Shown: positions 23,477 through 36,918 of the stretch, one piece after another
How positions within the stretch are numbered: position 1 is the stretch's first letter
How the letters are laid out: each line of letters opens with the position of its first letter
Source of the DNA: Deltaproteobacteria bacterium
GTDB taxonomy: Bacteria > CG2-30-53-67
Length of the DNA: 37,178 nucleotides
Reading direction: 5' to 3'
NCBI GenBank assembly: GCA_013151235.1
Contig: JAADIO010000062.1
Coordinates: forward strand, 1-37,178
Notes under the pieces: model-generated
Databases searched by the model: none
Seen by the model: only the letters and a program-made list of their open reading frames with translations
What the model was told of the DNA's origin: nothing
Translations under genes and position numbers: made by a program

Positions 23477-24156
23477 ATATAGAGAAACGATATATCGCAG
23501 TGGACGGTCCCATTGGGGTCGGGAAAAGCAGCTTGGTCAACCTCTTGTCCGAACGGCTCGGCGCAATGAAAGTCCTGGAGAAGGTGCAGGAGAACCCCTT
23601 TCTCTCCCGGTTTTATACCCACCGTAAACAGTTCGCCTTTCAGACACAGATGTTTTTTCTCTTAAGCCGGTACAATCAGCTCCTGGAACTTAACCAAATG
23701 GACCTCTTTCACCGCCATACGCTCGCAGACTATATTTTTCCCAAGGACCGGATTTTTGCCTACATGAATCTCAGCGACCCTGAACTGGAACTCTACGAAC
23801 AGATCTATTCCATCCTCGACGACCAGGTCCCGACCCCGGACCTGGTTATCTACCTCCAGGCGGACACCGATGTCCTGATGAACCGAATCCGCCATCGGGG
23901 ACGACCCTACGAAAGAAATATCGATTGGGACTATGTGGAGGCCTTGAACGAAGCCTACGAGTATTTCTTCTTTCACTATACGGAAACCCCTCTCCTCGTG
24001 ATCAAAACCTCGGAAATCAATTTCGTGAAGAGCAACGAAGACCTTGACGATCTGACCCGACAGATCTCTCTCATGAAAAAAGGGACCCGCTATTACACCC
24101 CCCTTTCCACGGCCGAAAAGAAAAAGGCCCCCCTGGAACGGGAGAGCCTCTTCTGA
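23473..24156 (+). CDS. Deoxynucleoside kinase (dCK/dGK family)
   Basis: 227 residues. The P-loop is GPIGVGKSS (12-20). QMFFLLSRYNQ near 57-67 belongs to the nucleoside-binding region, and DRIFAYMNLSD carries the family's catalytic-site Asp-Arg. The lid arginines are in NRIRHRGRPYERN near 137-149. It phosphorylates deoxynucleosides to feed dNTP pools; which base is used cannot be told from sequence. In Deltaproteobacteria it commonly follows folB-folK, as here with a four-base overlap. It ends 9 bases before the bidirectional terminator. Confidence 0.9.
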   Translation: MNIEKRYIAVDGPIGVGKSSLVNLLSERLGAMKVLEKVQENPFLSRFYTHRKQFAFQTQMFFLLSRYNQLLELNQMDLFHRHTLADYIFPKDRIFAYMNLSDPELELYEQIYSILDDQVPTPDLVIYLQADTDVLMNRIRHRGRPYERNIDWDYVEALNEAYEYFFFHYTETPLLVIKTSEINFVKSNEDLDDLTRQISLMKKGTRYYTPLSTAEKKKAPLERESLF

Positions 24157-24165
24157 TTCAATTCA

Positions 24166-24207
24166 TAAAAAAAAGGCCAAGCAACTCTCACTGAGATGCT
24201 TGGCCTT
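24166..24207. terminator. Bidirectional terminator between the fol operon and the rRNA operon
   Basis: A hairpin with 11-bp perfect arms, AAGGCCAAGCA (24173-24183) and TGCTTGGCCTT (24197-24207), with TCTC/GAGA pairing in the loop. The run of A at 24166-24174 is a U-run for minus-strand transcripts, so it is a strong terminator of the rRNA operon and a plausible one for the plus-strand fol operon. Confidence 0.85.
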
Positions 24208-24219
24208 CCTGATTTAATT

Positions 24220-24328
<109 letters not shown>

Positions 24329-24336
24329 AAACTTCA

Positions 24337-24382
24337 ACAGCTTCGTAAAAAGTCCGTCTGCTGCGTTATACTTCGTCTTTTA
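24337..24382. repeat. Partial family B-like repeat in the 23S-5S spacer
   Basis: CTTCGTAAAAAGTCCGTCTGCTGCGTT begins as do many palindromic repeats of this lineage (compare TTCGTAAATAC in copy 2). The matching far end is not present, so it is a half element. Confidence 0.4.
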
Positions 24383-24408
24383 GTCACTCATACAAACCGA
24401 CCAGATAA

Positions 24409-24430
24409 ACTGAATTAAAAGCAAATAAAT

Positions 24431-24438
<8 letters not shown>
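24409..24438 (-). ncRNA. 23S rRNA processing stalk, 3' arm
   Basis: This segment is largely complementary to 27394-27424 on the same transcript, with a common AAAGCARATARATGGTCAAGT core. The pair brackets the 23S gene and would form the RNase III processing stem. Confidence 0.7.
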
Positions 24439-27393
<2,955 letters not shown>

Positions 27394-27402
<9 letters not shown>

Positions 27403-27424
27403 TCTATCTGCTTTCAAGTCAACT
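27394..27424 (-). ncRNA. 23S rRNA processing stalk, 5' arm
   Basis: Pairs with 24409-24438 (see that entry); it begins in the last bases of the tRNA-23S spacer and enters the first bases of 23S. Confidence 0.7.
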
Positions 27425-27459
27425 TACCTAGTTCTCGGTTTCATTGAGTGACTTTCTTC

Positions 27460-27471
27460 TGTCAAAGAGCA
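27460..27471 (-). promoter_or_regulatory. boxA antitermination element before 23S
   Basis: Minus strand TGCTCTTTGACA, one base from the E. coli rrn boxA (TGCTCTTTAACA). It recruits NusB/NusE so that transcription runs through the 23S gene. Confidence 0.8.
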
Positions 27472-27515
27472 ATCCGGACGTACGGTCCGGCGTCGGTTCT
27501 CTATACTTGAGAACT

Positions 27516-27556
27516 CGGAATTGGAAATGATGCCTAAATCATAATTTCCAATTCCG
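27516..27556. ncRNA. Perfect 13-bp hairpin between tRNA-Ala and 23S
   Basis: Arms CGGAATTGGAAAT (27516-27528) and ATTTCCAATTCCG (27544-27556) are perfect complements with a 15-base loop. Probably an rRNA spacer processing or folding element. Confidence 0.65.
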
Positions 27557-27575
27557 AACCCTCAATTGTCCAGAT

Positions 27576-27651
27576 TGGTGGAGGATAGCGGGATCGAACC
27601 GCTGACCTCCTGCGTGCAAGGCAGGCGCTCTCCCAGCTGAGCTAATCCCCC
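27576..27651 (-). tRNA. tRNA-Ala (anticodon TGC)
   Basis: 76 bases including an encoded CCA. It begins GGGGGATTAGCTCAGCTGGG, has the anticodon loop CTTGCAC, and TTCGATCCCGC in the T arm. It lies in the 16S-23S spacer downstream of tRNA-Ile, the standard arrangement. Confidence 0.97.
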
Positions 27652-27657
27652 ATTCTT

Positions 27658-27704
27658 AGAGGACAAATGACGGAGCTTCCAAATCATCCCGTCATCTGTC
27701 CTCT
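27658..27704. ncRNA. Hairpin between tRNA-Ile and tRNA-Ala
   Basis: Arms AGAGGACAAATGACGG (27658-27673) and CCGTCATCTGTCCTCT (27689-27704) pair at 15 of 16 positions. It may guide cutting between the two tRNAs. Confidence 0.65.
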
Positions 27705-27709
27705 GAAAA

Positions 27710-27786
27710 TGGTGGGCCTAGGTAGATTTGAACTACCGACCTCGCGCTTATCAGGCGCGCGCTCTAACCAACTGAGCTATAGGCCC
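27710..27786 (-). tRNA. tRNA-Ile (anticodon GAT)
   Basis: 77 bases with encoded CCA. It begins GGGCCTATAGCTCAGTTGG, has the anticodon loop CTGATAA, and ends CTAGGCCCACCA. Its 5' part and preceding leader are duplicated just upstream in the transcript (see 27856-27936). Confidence 0.97.
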
Positions 27787-27936
27787 AGAGTCATCTATAC
27801 GGCCTATCGACCCGGTCGGTAGTTTTTACCGCCCTTCCCGGCTTTCAACCGGGACGCTCCAACCAACTGAGCTGTAGGCCCAGAGTCATCTATACGGCCT
27901 ATCGACCCGGTCGGCAACTTCCACCGCCCTTCCCGG
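27761..27936. repeat. Tandem duplication (period 95) in the 16S-23S spacer
   Basis: Bases 27761-27841 and 27856-27936 are two copies of an approximately 81-base unit, nearly identical apart from a few changes clustered in one hairpin arm (GGTAGTTTTTACC against GGCAACTTCCACC). The two are joined by a 14-base bridge, CTTTCAACCGGGAC, that resembles part of repeat family A. Confidence 0.85.
27856..27881 (-). pseudogene. tRNA-Ile 5' fragment (26 bases)
   Basis: On the minus strand GGGCCTACAGCTCAGTTGG and seven more bases match the acceptor 5' strand and D arm of tRNA-Ile with two changes, then the match stops. The anticodon arm and the rest are missing. It was made by the spacer duplication and lies between 16S and the intact tRNA-Ile. 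Confidence 0.85.
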
Positions 27937-27953
27937 GATTATGCTGTTCACTA

Positions 27954-27984
27954 AATCATGTATATATTAGCCTGGCGGATATCA
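27954..27984 (-). ncRNA. 16S rRNA processing stalk, 3' arm
   Basis: Complementary to 29631-29661 at 28 of 31 positions (core TTAGCCTGGCGGAT). The two arms bracket the 16S gene and form the RNase III stem. Confidence 0.85.
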
Positions 27985-28024
27985 ACCTAGGATGGTTCCG
28001 GAATCCCGAAGGATCCTCGAAGAA

Positions 28025-29586
<1,562 letters not shown>

Positions 29587-29630
29587 AACTGAAAAAAATT
29601 GATCCGTTTTGCTACGGATTTTCTACTGCT

Positions 29631-29661
29631 TCAAATCCGCCAGGCTAAAATATACATGATT
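29631..29661 (-). ncRNA. 16S rRNA processing stalk, 5' arm
   Basis: Pairs with 27954-27984 in the precursor RNA (28 of 31 positions). Confidence 0.85.
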
Positions 29662-29662
29662 C

Positions 29663-29677
29663 AGTTTTCAAAGAACA
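29663..29677 (-). promoter_or_regulatory. boxA antitermination element in the rRNA leader
   Basis: Minus strand TGTTCTTTGAAAACT, the usual leader boxA form, downstream of both promoters and ahead of 16S. Confidence 0.75.
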
Positions 29678-29702
29678 GATGCTTCTTTCAAATGAGTCCT
29701 GG

Positions 29703-29731
29703 AAGATAGCATAGGGGAAAAATGATGTCAA
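29703..29731 (-). promoter_or_regulatory. rRNA operon promoter P2
   Basis: Minus strand TTGACA (29731-29726), 17 bases, TATCTT (29708-29703). Confidence 0.8.
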
Positions 29732-29774
29732 GAACTATTTTGATATTCAGGAGGTTTTTTTCACCGTGCTAACT

Positions 29775-29798
29775 TGCTGAAAAATATCTATTTTCAGC
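29775..29798. other. Small inverted repeat between rRNA promoters
   Basis: GCTGAAAA and TTTTCAGC arms around an ATATCTA loop. It is located in the leader between P1 and P2. It could be a regulatory site or a leftover stem. Confidence 0.4.
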
Positions 29799-29832
29799 GC
29801 CTACCTGCTTTTCCCGATTTTCCCTGTTTCAA

Positions 29833-29861
29833 AATATAACCCACGCCGCGGGGGTTGTCAA
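29833..29861 (-). promoter_or_regulatory. rRNA operon promoter P1
   Basis: Minus strand TTGACA (29861-29856), 17 bases, TATATT (29838-29833). Its GC-rich spacer and tandem arrangement with P2 are typical of rrn promoters. The leader gap 29587-29899 holds P1, P2, boxA and the stalk arm, and no gene. Confidence 0.85.
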
Positions 29862-29899
29862 GAATAACCCGACACGTTCCTCAGGATTTTTCGTAAAAG

Positions 29900-31138
29900 C
29901 TATTCGCCCGCATGATCATTACGGCTCGGGACCAGTCGGACAAACCGCTTCTTCCCCACCTTGATAATGTGTGACTTCTCCGGAATGGACAGTTTGTAGT
30001 CCAGGTCGGAGATCTTCTCGCCGTTCACCTGCACCGCCCCCTGCCGGATCAACCGGCGTCCCTCACTGCCGCTTTTGACCAATCCGGTCGCAGTGAGTGT
30101 CTTGACGATCCAGATCGGCCCTTCCCCCCAGTCGAGTTCAACGACAGGAAGATCCTTCGGGAGTTTCCGGTCCCGGAAGACATGCTCGAATTGATCCCGG
30201 GCCTGATGGGCCTCTTCCGCTGAATGGTATTGCCGGACGATCTCCTCCCCCAGCCGCTTCTTGGCTTCCATGGGATGGAGCATTCCCTCTCCCACCTCCA
30301 CACGAAGTCGAGCAATCTCGCCCAAAGACAGGTCGCTGAGAAGTTCATAGTAACGCCACATCAGGTCGTCCGGAATCGACATGATCTTTCCGAACATGTC
30401 GCCGGGGGGGTCCTCAATGCCGATATAATTTCCCAGGCTTTTACTCATCTTCCTGACCCCGTCCAGCCCCTCTAAAAGCGGCATGGTGAGAACAACCTGC
30501 TGCGGCTGCTCCCACTCCTTCTGCAATTCCCGGCCGACCAGAAGATTGAATTTCTGATCGGTGCCGCCGATTTCGATGTCGGCCTTGAGCATCACCGAGT
30601 CGTAGCCCTGAATCAGGGGGTAGAGAAACTCATGGATGCTGATCGGCTGGTTGGCCCGGTAGCGTTTCTGGAAGTCGTCCCGTTCCAGCATCCGTGCCAC
30701 GGTCATCTTGCCGGCCAGGCGGATCAGTTCATCGGCCTTGAGGGCCGACATCCAGGCGCTGTTGAAGACGATCTCCGTCCGCCCGGGGTCGAGGATCTTG
30801 AAGATCTGCGCCCGGTAGGTTTGGGCATTCGCCTCCACCTCCTCCAGCGTCAGGTGGGGACGGGTTGCGGACTTTCCCGTGGGGTCACCAATCATACCGG
30901 TAAAATCGCCGATCAGAAAAATCACAACATGGCCCAGTTCCTGAAAGTGCCGCAGCTTCCGGATCAGTACGGAATGACCCAGATGGAGATCGGGCGCCGT
31001 GGGATCAAAACCCGCTTTTACCCGCAACGGTTTCCCTGAACTCAGTGCCTGTTTCAGTTTCGTTTCGAGTTCTTCTTCGGGAAGGATCTCCACCACTCCC
31101 CGCCGGATCCATTCAAGCTGTTCTTCAATCGATTTCAA
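29900..31138 (-). CDS. tyrS: Tyrosyl-tRNA synthetase
   Basis: 412 residues if the TTG at 31138 is used, which has AGGAGAGG just upstream; ATG 31177 (425 residues) and ATG 31234 are alternatives. The preferred start gives [23 protein letters not shown], the normal beginning for this type. The HIGH-class motif is HLGHSV ([12 protein letters not shown]), KMSKS is present as [10 protein letters not shown], and the C-terminal S4-like RNA-binding domain ([16 protein letters not shown]) is intact. It is followed by the rRNA promoters and preceded by rel, with which it is probably cotranscribed. Confidence 0.95.
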   Translation of the reverse strand: MKSIEEQLEWIRRGVVEILPEEELETKLKQALSSGKPLRVKAGFDPTAPDLHLGHSVLIRKLRHFQELGHVVIFLIGDFTGMIGDPTGKSATRPHLTLEEVEANAQTYRAQIFKILDPGRTEIVFNSAWMSALKADELIRLAGKMTVARMLERDDFQKRYRANQPISIHEFLYPLIQGYDSVMLKADIEIGGTDQKFNLLVGRELQKEWEQPQQVVLTMPLLEGLDGVRKMSKSLGNYIGIEDPPGDMFGKIMSIPDDLMWRYYELLSDLSLGEIARLRVEVGEGMLHPMEAKKRLGEEIVRQYHSAEEAHQARDQFEHVFRDRKLPKDLPVVELDWGEGPIWIVKTLTATGLVKSGSEGRRLIRQGAVQVNGEKISDLDYKLSIPEKSHIIKVGKKRFVRLVPSRNDHAGE

Positions 31139-31238
31139 AAACCTCTCCTTTTCAGCCCGGACACTCCCTGCCGGCATCTTCTTACCGTTCGAATCATCGT
31201 GCAAGGGGGATCGAGAAACACAAACCGGGGACATTTGT

Positions 31239-33416
31239 TCAGCTACTCAAACTTTTGGAACCTTCGACCCCTTTGATGCGCTCTACATGTTTGACGGTCT
31301 TGTTCTTCCGGATGGACGCAAGGATCTCGTCCAGTTGGGTCCGGTCGTAAACCTCTATCTCAAATTGACACAAGGCGGTTTTGTTACTGCCGGTGACCAC
31401 CTGCGTCCTCCCGATATTGCCCCCCTGTGCAGTAATGGCGCTGCAGATATCGGCCAGGACACCGGGCTGGTCCGAGGCCTCCACACGGACCTTGACCGGA
31501 CGCGGGATCTTCGCATCGGCATCCCACTGCACTTCAATCCTCCGTTCCGGATTTACATCAAGTTCCTGTACCAGGGGGCAGTCGATCTCATGGACGGACA
31601 CTCCCCTTTTGTCTCCGATAAAGGCGATAATCCGGTCTCCCGGAACGGGATTGCAGCAGGAGGCCAGATGAATGAAAGCATCCTCCATGCCGGTCACCTT
31701 AATGCCGGGGACGGAAAGATCATAGGGTTCCTTTTTCCGGAGTTTCACTTCTTTCTTCTTCAGCCGTTTGAACTCCCGCGCCGGCAAAAACTTCTCCACC
31801 ACCTGCAGGACGGAGATCTTACCATATCCCAGGTTTTCGAGGAGCTTCTCCCGGTCATGGAAACCGAGCTTCTGAATCATCTCCCCGAAACGCTCATCAT
31901 TCTCTATCAGGGCAGGATCAATCTGAAATTTTTTAAAGGAATCCAGCAGCAGGGCTTGGCCGAACTCGATACTCCGTTCCCGCTCCCGTCCTCGTACCCA
32001 GTCCTTGATCCGCGCCCGCGCCTTGGGGGTCCTGGCAAAACGGAGCCATTCCCGCTGCGGAACCTGATCCTCGGACGTCAGGATCTCAATGGTATCCCCA
32101 TTCGAAAGAGAATAATCCAGAGCGACATCACGACCATTGACTCGTGACCCGACGGCATGCTTCCCGATCTCCGTATGGATATTAAAGGCAAAATCGATCG
32201 GCGTTGATCCTTTCAGAAGCTCCCGCACTTCCCCCTGAGGGGTAAAGGTATAAATGACATCGGGAAAGAGATCCTCCTTGACGGAGATCATAAATTCCCG
32301 CGAGTCGAGCAGTTCCTTCTGCCATTGCAGCAGCCGTTTCAACCAGAAGAATCGCTCCGCCTTCTGCTCCAGAGACTCCTTGGGGCTCTGCTTGTATTTC
32401 CACTGTGTCGTAATCCCCCGCTCAGCACGACGCTGCATTGAACGGGTCAGGATCTGAAATTTCACGGGATGTCCTTTGTGGCCCATGACCAGGGTGTGAA
32501 GAGATTGATACTGGTTGGTCTTCGGAACCCCGATATAATCCTGGAATTTCCCCGGAACGGGTTTCCAAAGATTGTGAATCACCCCCAACAGGGTATAGCA
32601 GTCAATGGTCTTGTCCACAAAAATACGCAAGCGGATAATATTATAGATCCGTTCAAAAGGGATTTTGTGTGTTCTCATCTTCGTGTAGATCCCGTAGATA
32701 CTGCTGTGCCGTCCCTCCACTTCGGCCTTCAGATGGAACTCTTTCAACTGGTCCTGGAGCAGAAGAGCAATCTCCAGGGCATAGATATCCAGTTCTTTCA
32801 TTTGTGCAGGGAGCTGTGCTGCAATCTGCCGGTAGATTTCGGGATGAAGAATTTTCAGACAGAGATCCTCCAGCTCCCGCTGGAGGACCCAGATTCCGAG
32901 TCGGTGCGCAATCGGCACATAGATATCGAGGGTTTCCCGGGCAATCCGAAGCTGCTTGGTGCGGGAAAGATACTCCAACGTCCGCATGTTGTGGAGCCGA
33001 TCGGAAAGCTTGATCAGAATCACCCGGATGTCGTTGACCATGGCCAGGATCATCTTCCGAAAATTCTCCGCCTGACGCTCCTCCCGGGTCTTGTATTCCA
33101 TCTTGCTGATCTTGGTCATGCCGTCCACCAGGGCGGCAACCTCTTCTCCGAAATATTCCTCGATTTCCTCCAGAGTCGCATAGGTATCTTCCACCGTATC
33201 ATGGAGCAGGGCCGCCACGATCGACGGGACATCGACCTCCAGATCAGCCATGATCCCGGCCACTTCGAGGGGATGAGTCAGATAGGGCTCCCCGGACATG
33301 CGGACCTGTCCTTGATGGACCTTGGCGGAATAGATATAGCCCCTGCGGAGCATGGTCAAGTCGGCCTTGGCGTTGTAACGCTGCACTTTTTCAATGATGT
33401 CTTCAAAACGCAGCAT
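31239..33416 (-). CDS. rel: Long Rel/SpoT protein: (p)ppGpp hydrolase with a degenerate synthetase domain
   Basis: 725 residues, all domains present in order. The HD hydrolase domain (about 25-150) has [22 protein letters not shown] (His72, Asp73, Glu76, Asp77) and RLHNMRTL intact. The synthetase domain (about 230-340) is altered: in [13 protein letters not shown] the ATP-loop Lys is Ser238; IYNIIRLRI has Asn259 where the Mg-binding Asp (264 in Rel of Streptococcus equisimilis) belongs; and PVKFQILT has Lys319 where the catalytic Glu (323) belongs. Tyr303, which stacks on guanine, is kept. TGS (383-447), the conserved Cys-Cys (587-588) and an ACT domain (about 641-715) follow. It probably hydrolyses but does not make (p)ppGpp. 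It lies 26 bases after lpxH. Confidence 0.92.
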   Translation of the reverse strand: MLRFEDIIEKVQRYNAKADLTMLRRGYIYSAKVHQGQVRMSGEPYLTHPLEVAGIMADLEVDVPSIVAALLHDTVEDTYATLEEIEEYFGEEVAALVDGMTKISKMEYKTREERQAENFRKMILAMVNDIRVILIKLSDRLHNMRTLEYLSRTKQLRIARETLDIYVPIAHRLGIWVLQRELEDLCLKILHPEIYRQIAAQLPAQMKELDIYALEIALLLQDQLKEFHLKAEVEGRHSSIYGIYTKMRTHKIPFERIYNIIRLRIFVDKTIDCYTLLGVIHNLWKPVPGKFQDYIGVPKTNQYQSLHTLVMGHKGHPVKFQILTRSMQRRAERGITTQWKYKQSPKESLEQKAERFFWLKRLLQWQKELLDSREFMISVKEDLFPDVIYTFTPQGEVRELLKGSTPIDFAFNIHTEIGKHAVGSRVNGRDVALDYSLSNGDTIEILTSEDQVPQREWLRFARTPKARARIKDWVRGRERERSIEFGQALLLDSFKKFQIDPALIENDERFGEMIQKLGFHDREKLLENLGYGKISVLQVVEKFLPAREFKRLKKKEVKLRKKEPYDLSVPGIKVTGMEDAFIHLASCCNPVPGDRIIAFIGDKRGVSVHEIDCPLVQELDVNPERRIEVQWDADAKIPRPVKVRVEASDQPGVLADICSAITAQGGNIGRTQVVTGSNKTALCQFEIEVYDRTQLDEILASIRKNKTVKHVERIKGVEGSKSLSS

Positions 33417-33442
33417 AGAGGAAGCCCTTCATGAACGAAAGA

Positions 33443-34231
33443 TCAACCCTTACAGGAGCAGGTACTGTCGGTACACGAGACCGGAGATTCCGGTCGCCCG
33501 TGCCCATCGAAAACTTCGAGCGAAAAACCCTGCTCCGGACGATAACGGAGGAAGGAATCGTTCTCCACCCAATCTCCCACGTTAAAATAGTAGCAGGTCC
33601 GATCCTGAAGTACAAAGGTTTTCCGGCAGGGAAGATGACTGTGCCCCAAGATCACAACATCGGCCCCCCGGGAAAACTGTTTCAGAGCGAACCCTTCTTC
33701 GGCCCCCCCCTTTTCTTTTCCCGAGAAGGTCGGTCGGTGCATCCATTTGTGGCGGCTGAGAAAGGCTTTCAATTTTTCCGCTCGGGCCGGACCGAGCATC
33801 CGGATAAAGGCATAGACACAACGGTTCTTCAGCAACCTCCGAAAAAGTCGATACCCGACATCGCCCGGATTCACGCCGTCACCATGGGAAAGAAAGACCT
33901 TCTTCCCCGCCAATTCCAGGAGATGGGATCGGGGATAAACCTCACAACCGAGGTCATCCTTGAAGTAGGATCCCATGAAGAAATCATGATTTCCCTCCAG
34001 GTAGATCAAGCGTACTCCCTGCCGGGAAAGTGAACGGAGCGTATCGCAGATCGGACGATAGGCCGGATTGATATAACCGGGGAATCCGAACCAGAATTCA
34101 AAGAGGTCACCGAGAATGACCAGGCAGAAGAGTTCACTCCGGTTCCGTTCCAGAAAATCGATCAACCGTTCCTGGCGGGAAGAATCGCTTTCCGACAAAT
34201 GGGCATCAGAAATAAAGAGCCAATCTTTCAT
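33443..34231 (-). CDS. lpxH: UDP-2,3-diacylglucosamine diphosphatase (LpxH-type)
   Basis: 262 residues from ATG 34231, with GGAGG 11 bases upstream; a longer frame upstream has no support. The metallophosphatase residues line up with E. coli LpxH almost position for position: Asp9 and His11 (SDAHL), Asp42 (LGDLFEFWFG), Asn81 (EGNHDFFMG), His116 (SHGD), His197 and His199 (GHSHLP). It removes UMP in lipid A synthesis, so the cell has a lipopolysaccharide outer membrane. The Cys-containing tail after residue 250 (SCTDSTCSC) is unusual. Confidence 0.9.
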   Translation of the reverse strand: MKDWLFISDAHLSESDSSRQERLIDFLERNRSELFCLVILGDLFEFWFGFPGYINPAYRPICDTLRSLSRQGVRLIYLEGNHDFFMGSYFKDDLGCEVYPRSHLLELAGKKVFLSHGDGVNPGDVGYRLFRRLLKNRCVYAFIRMLGPARAEKLKAFLSRHKWMHRPTFSGKEKGGAEEGFALKQFSRGADVVILGHSHLPCRKTFVLQDRTCYYFNVGDWVENDSFLRYRPEQGFSLEVFDGHGRPESPVSCTDSTCSCKG

Positions 34232-34424
34232 GGGCAGGCTGCCTCCCAGGGGAACGATTCCGCGCCTCCGGCACGGTGCATCATCCAAATTGAAGACTGT
34301 TTCTACTATACCTGAGACAGGGATCGAAGACAAGAATTTGAAATCGCACATTCAGCAGGCGGTAAAGCAATCCGAATCAAGAATGAGAAAAAGTTTCATA
34401 CACTCTGCGGCCTCCAGAATGCCG

Positions 34425-34453
34425 TTGACACATTTCACGGGATCTTTTATAGT
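34425..34453 (+). promoter_or_regulatory. Promoter of the TPR lipoprotein gene
   Basis: TTGACA (34425-34430), 17 bases, TATAGT (34448-34453), 50 bases before ATG 34504. Confidence 0.75.
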
Positions 34454-34503
34454 GAATTAACCCCTTAGAATTGCTCTTCATCCTGTTGAAAGGTTTCCCG
34501 GAT

Positions 34504-36693
34504 ATGACGGATCAACGAAAACATCGGCGCATCCTCATCCTCTGTTGCGGGATTCTTCTGCTCATTCTTTCGGGTTGTGAAAACCGGGCGGACAAGATCA
34601 CCCGGCACCGGGAGAAAGGGATCTCCTATCTTCAGAAGGGAGAAACAAAAGGTGCCCTGATAGAATTCGAAGACCTCGTGGAACTATCGCCGAAAAACGG
34701 CGAAGCACACTTTCTTCTGGGAAAAGTCTACAGCCGCATGGGGGATTATCATTCCGCCTTCGATGAATATGAAGAAGCGGCCAAGACCGGATGGGAGAGC
34801 TACGATCTCCACCTCCGGATGGCGGAGGCAAGCCAATTTCTTGGAAAGACCGAACGGGCCGAAAAAGAGATCAAGCTTTGCCTTCAGAAGCGCCGGGACA
34901 ACCCTCTTCCCCATGTTCTGCTCGGCAGGATGGATGCACAAGCCAAGAAGCCCGGCAAGGCCCATCAACAGTTTCAACAGGCCCTGACCCTCGACGCCAA
35001 CTTTCAACCCGCACTCCTCGGAGAGGGCATCCTGTATCTCCAGGAAGGCGAGAATGAGAAAGCACTTCCATTTTTCAAACAGGCACGTCGGAACCAACCG
35101 GATGATATTCGCCCCCTGATGGGCCTGGGAGATCTTTTTGTCCGGGAGGGAAAAACCAATCAGGCGTTGAAGGCCCTGGAAACAGCACGTTCCATCAACC
35201 CCGACCTTCTTTCCATTCATCTCAAACTCGGCACACTTTACCTGAAACAGAGGAAATATGATGAGGCCATATCGGAAGGAAAAGAAGGTCTGCGGATTTC
35301 CCCCGACTCCCTCAAACCGCGTTTCCTCCTGGGGGCCGGCTACTTCGGGCGAAAAGAATTCGATTCGGCGAAAAAGGAGATCCTCCTGTTCATACAAAGC
35401 AATCCGAAGACCCCCCTTCCCTACCTGATGCTGTCGGAGATCTATCTGCAAAAGCACAAACTGCAACAGGCCCTTACCTATGCGCAGAAAACCCTGGAAT
35501 ACAGCCCGGATCATCCCGACGCCCATCTGATCGCCGGGATCTGTTCGCTCTCTCAGAATTGGATCGGGGATGCCGTCAAGCATTTCAAGGCAGTCATCAA
35601 AACCAATCCCAAAAACATCCAGGCGCTGAATCTGCTGGCCATCAGCTATCTCAAGGGCGGACAGCCGGATGAGGCCCTTGTCACCTTCCGGAAAGCCCTG
35701 ACATTGGCCCCGGATTCCGTACAAACCCATGAAAATTTTGCCGGTTATTACGGTTCCGTCGGCAACCTCGACCGAGCGATTGAGGAACTGCAAAAAAGCC
35801 GGGAGCTGGCACCGGGCAGGATCACCTCAACAATCCGGCTGATCCTCACCTATCTCAAAAAAAGAGATTATGCAAAAGCGGTTCTGCTCGGAGAAAAGGC
35901 ACTGAACAAATATGGGGACAATGCCGTCCTCTTCAACCTCACGGGCCTTGCCTATGAGAAGAAGAAAAACACGGAGAAGGCCCTCGAATATTTTGACAAG
36001 GCCATCCAACAAAAACAAGATTTTCTTGATCCCTACTTGAACAAATCCAACCTGCTCAGGAGGTTGAATCGTCTCGATGAGGCACTACAGTGTTGTTCCC
36101 AGGCAACCGTGAAGATCCCCGACAATCCCATGCCCCATCTATGCGCAGCAGAACTGCACAGATCCATGAATCAACCGGACCAAGCCATTGCCGAGTATAC
36201 GCAGGTACTGTCGATGAATGCAGCTCTTTCCGGCACACGTTCCCGGCTGGCATCGCTCTACCTGCAACGGCATAACTTGACTGCCGCCGCCGGGGAATTT
36301 CGCCGGGTCCTTGTCAAGACGCCGGATGATGCTTCGGTTCTGAACAATCTTGCCTGGATCTATGCCGAACAAAACAAAAAGCTTCCGGAAGCACTGGAGA
36401 TGGCGAAAAAGGCGGCCCGGGAAAAAACGGATCAAGCAAGCATTCAGGACACCCTGGGCTGGGTCCTGTACAGGAGCGGAAAGTACCCTGAAGCGGCAGG
36501 AGCACTCAAAAAGGCCCTGTCTCTACTACCGGATGAACCGGAGATTCATTATCACCTGGGAATCCTCTACCTCAAAACCGGCAACAAACGAAAAGGACTG
36601 AAGGAGCTGAGGCAGTCGCTTGCGATCAGGAAGGATTTCTACAATGCTTCGGATGCCGCAGCAATCCTGAAGGAAGGATCTCTCCCTCAATAA
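34504..36693 (+). CDS. TPR-repeat lipoprotein
   Basis: 729 residues from ATG 34504; the longer frame from 34471 would put extra residues before the signal. The N terminus [16 protein letters not shown] runs into ILLLILSGC, a lipoprotein signal with the acylated Cys in LSGC. Nearly all of the rest is tetratricopeptide repeats of 34 residues (around 18 by eye), for example [28 protein letters not shown], so the protein is a helical solenoid anchored in the membrane that binds partner proteins. TPR lipoproteins occur in exopolysaccharide/PEP-CTERM and outer-membrane assembly systems; nothing nearby says which. It is the only gene between its promoter and the terminator at 36755. Confidence 0.88.
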   Translation: MTDQRKHRRILILCCGILLLILSGCENRADKITRHREKGISYLQKGETKGALIEFEDLVELSPKNGEAHFLLGKVYSRMGDYHSAFDEYEEAAKTGWESYDLHLRMAEASQFLGKTERAEKEIKLCLQKRRDNPLPHVLLGRMDAQAKKPGKAHQQFQQALTLDANFQPALLGEGILYLQEGENEKALPFFKQARRNQPDDIRPLMGLGDLFVREGKTNQALKALETARSINPDLLSIHLKLGTLYLKQRKYDEAISEGKEGLRISPDSLKPRFLLGAGYFGRKEFDSAKKEILLFIQSNPKTPLPYLMLSEIYLQKHKLQQALTYAQKTLEYSPDHPDAHLIAGICSLSQNWIGDAVKHFKAVIKTNPKNIQALNLLAISYLKGGQPDEALVTFRKALTLAPDSVQTHENFAGYYGSVGNLDRAIEELQKSRELAPGRITSTIRLILTYLKKRDYAKAVLLGEKALNKYGDNAVLFNLTGLAYEKKKNTEKALEYFDKAIQQKQDFLDPYLNKSNLLRRLNRLDEALQCCSQATVKIPDNPMPHLCAAELHRSMNQPDQAIAEYTQVLSMNAALSGTRSRLASLYLQRHNLTAAAGEFRRVLVKTPDDASVLNNLAWIYAEQNKKLPEALEMAKKAAREKTDQASIQDTLGWVLYRSGKYPEAAGALKKALSLLPDEPEIHYHLGILYLKTGNKRKGLKELRQSLAIRKDFYNASDAAAILKEGSLPQ

Positions 36694-36754
36694 TCAATCC
36701 CCCCTTCGCAATCATCCCCGCTTTTGCCGGGTAACTGCCTCCGGTGAACAAAAA

Positions 36755-36781
36755 AAGGGGTCCCGACAACCGGGACCCCTT
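36755..36781. terminator. Bidirectional terminator (TPR gene and tRNA-fMet)
   Basis: Arms AAGGGGTCCCG (36755-36765) and CGGGACCCCTT (36771-36781) with a five-base loop, flanked by an A-run on the left and GCTTTTTTC on the right, so it can stop transcription in both directions. Confidence 0.85.
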
Positions 36782-36791
36782 GCTTTTTTCT

Positions 36792-36868
<77 letters not shown>

Positions 36869-36889
36869 CCGTTTTGTATTAAGTTGGCT

Positions 36890-36918
36890 ATCATAGAAGA
36901 CATCCATGAGAATGTCAA
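36890..36918 (-). promoter_or_regulatory. Promoter of tRNA-fMet
   Basis: Minus strand TTGACA (36918-36913), 17 bases, TATGAT (36895-36890), 22 bases before the tRNA. Confidence 0.8.

Noticed and set aside
34684-35793. 369-residue minus-strand frame across the TPR gene
   Set aside because: Antisense shadow produced by the repeat composition of the TPR gene.
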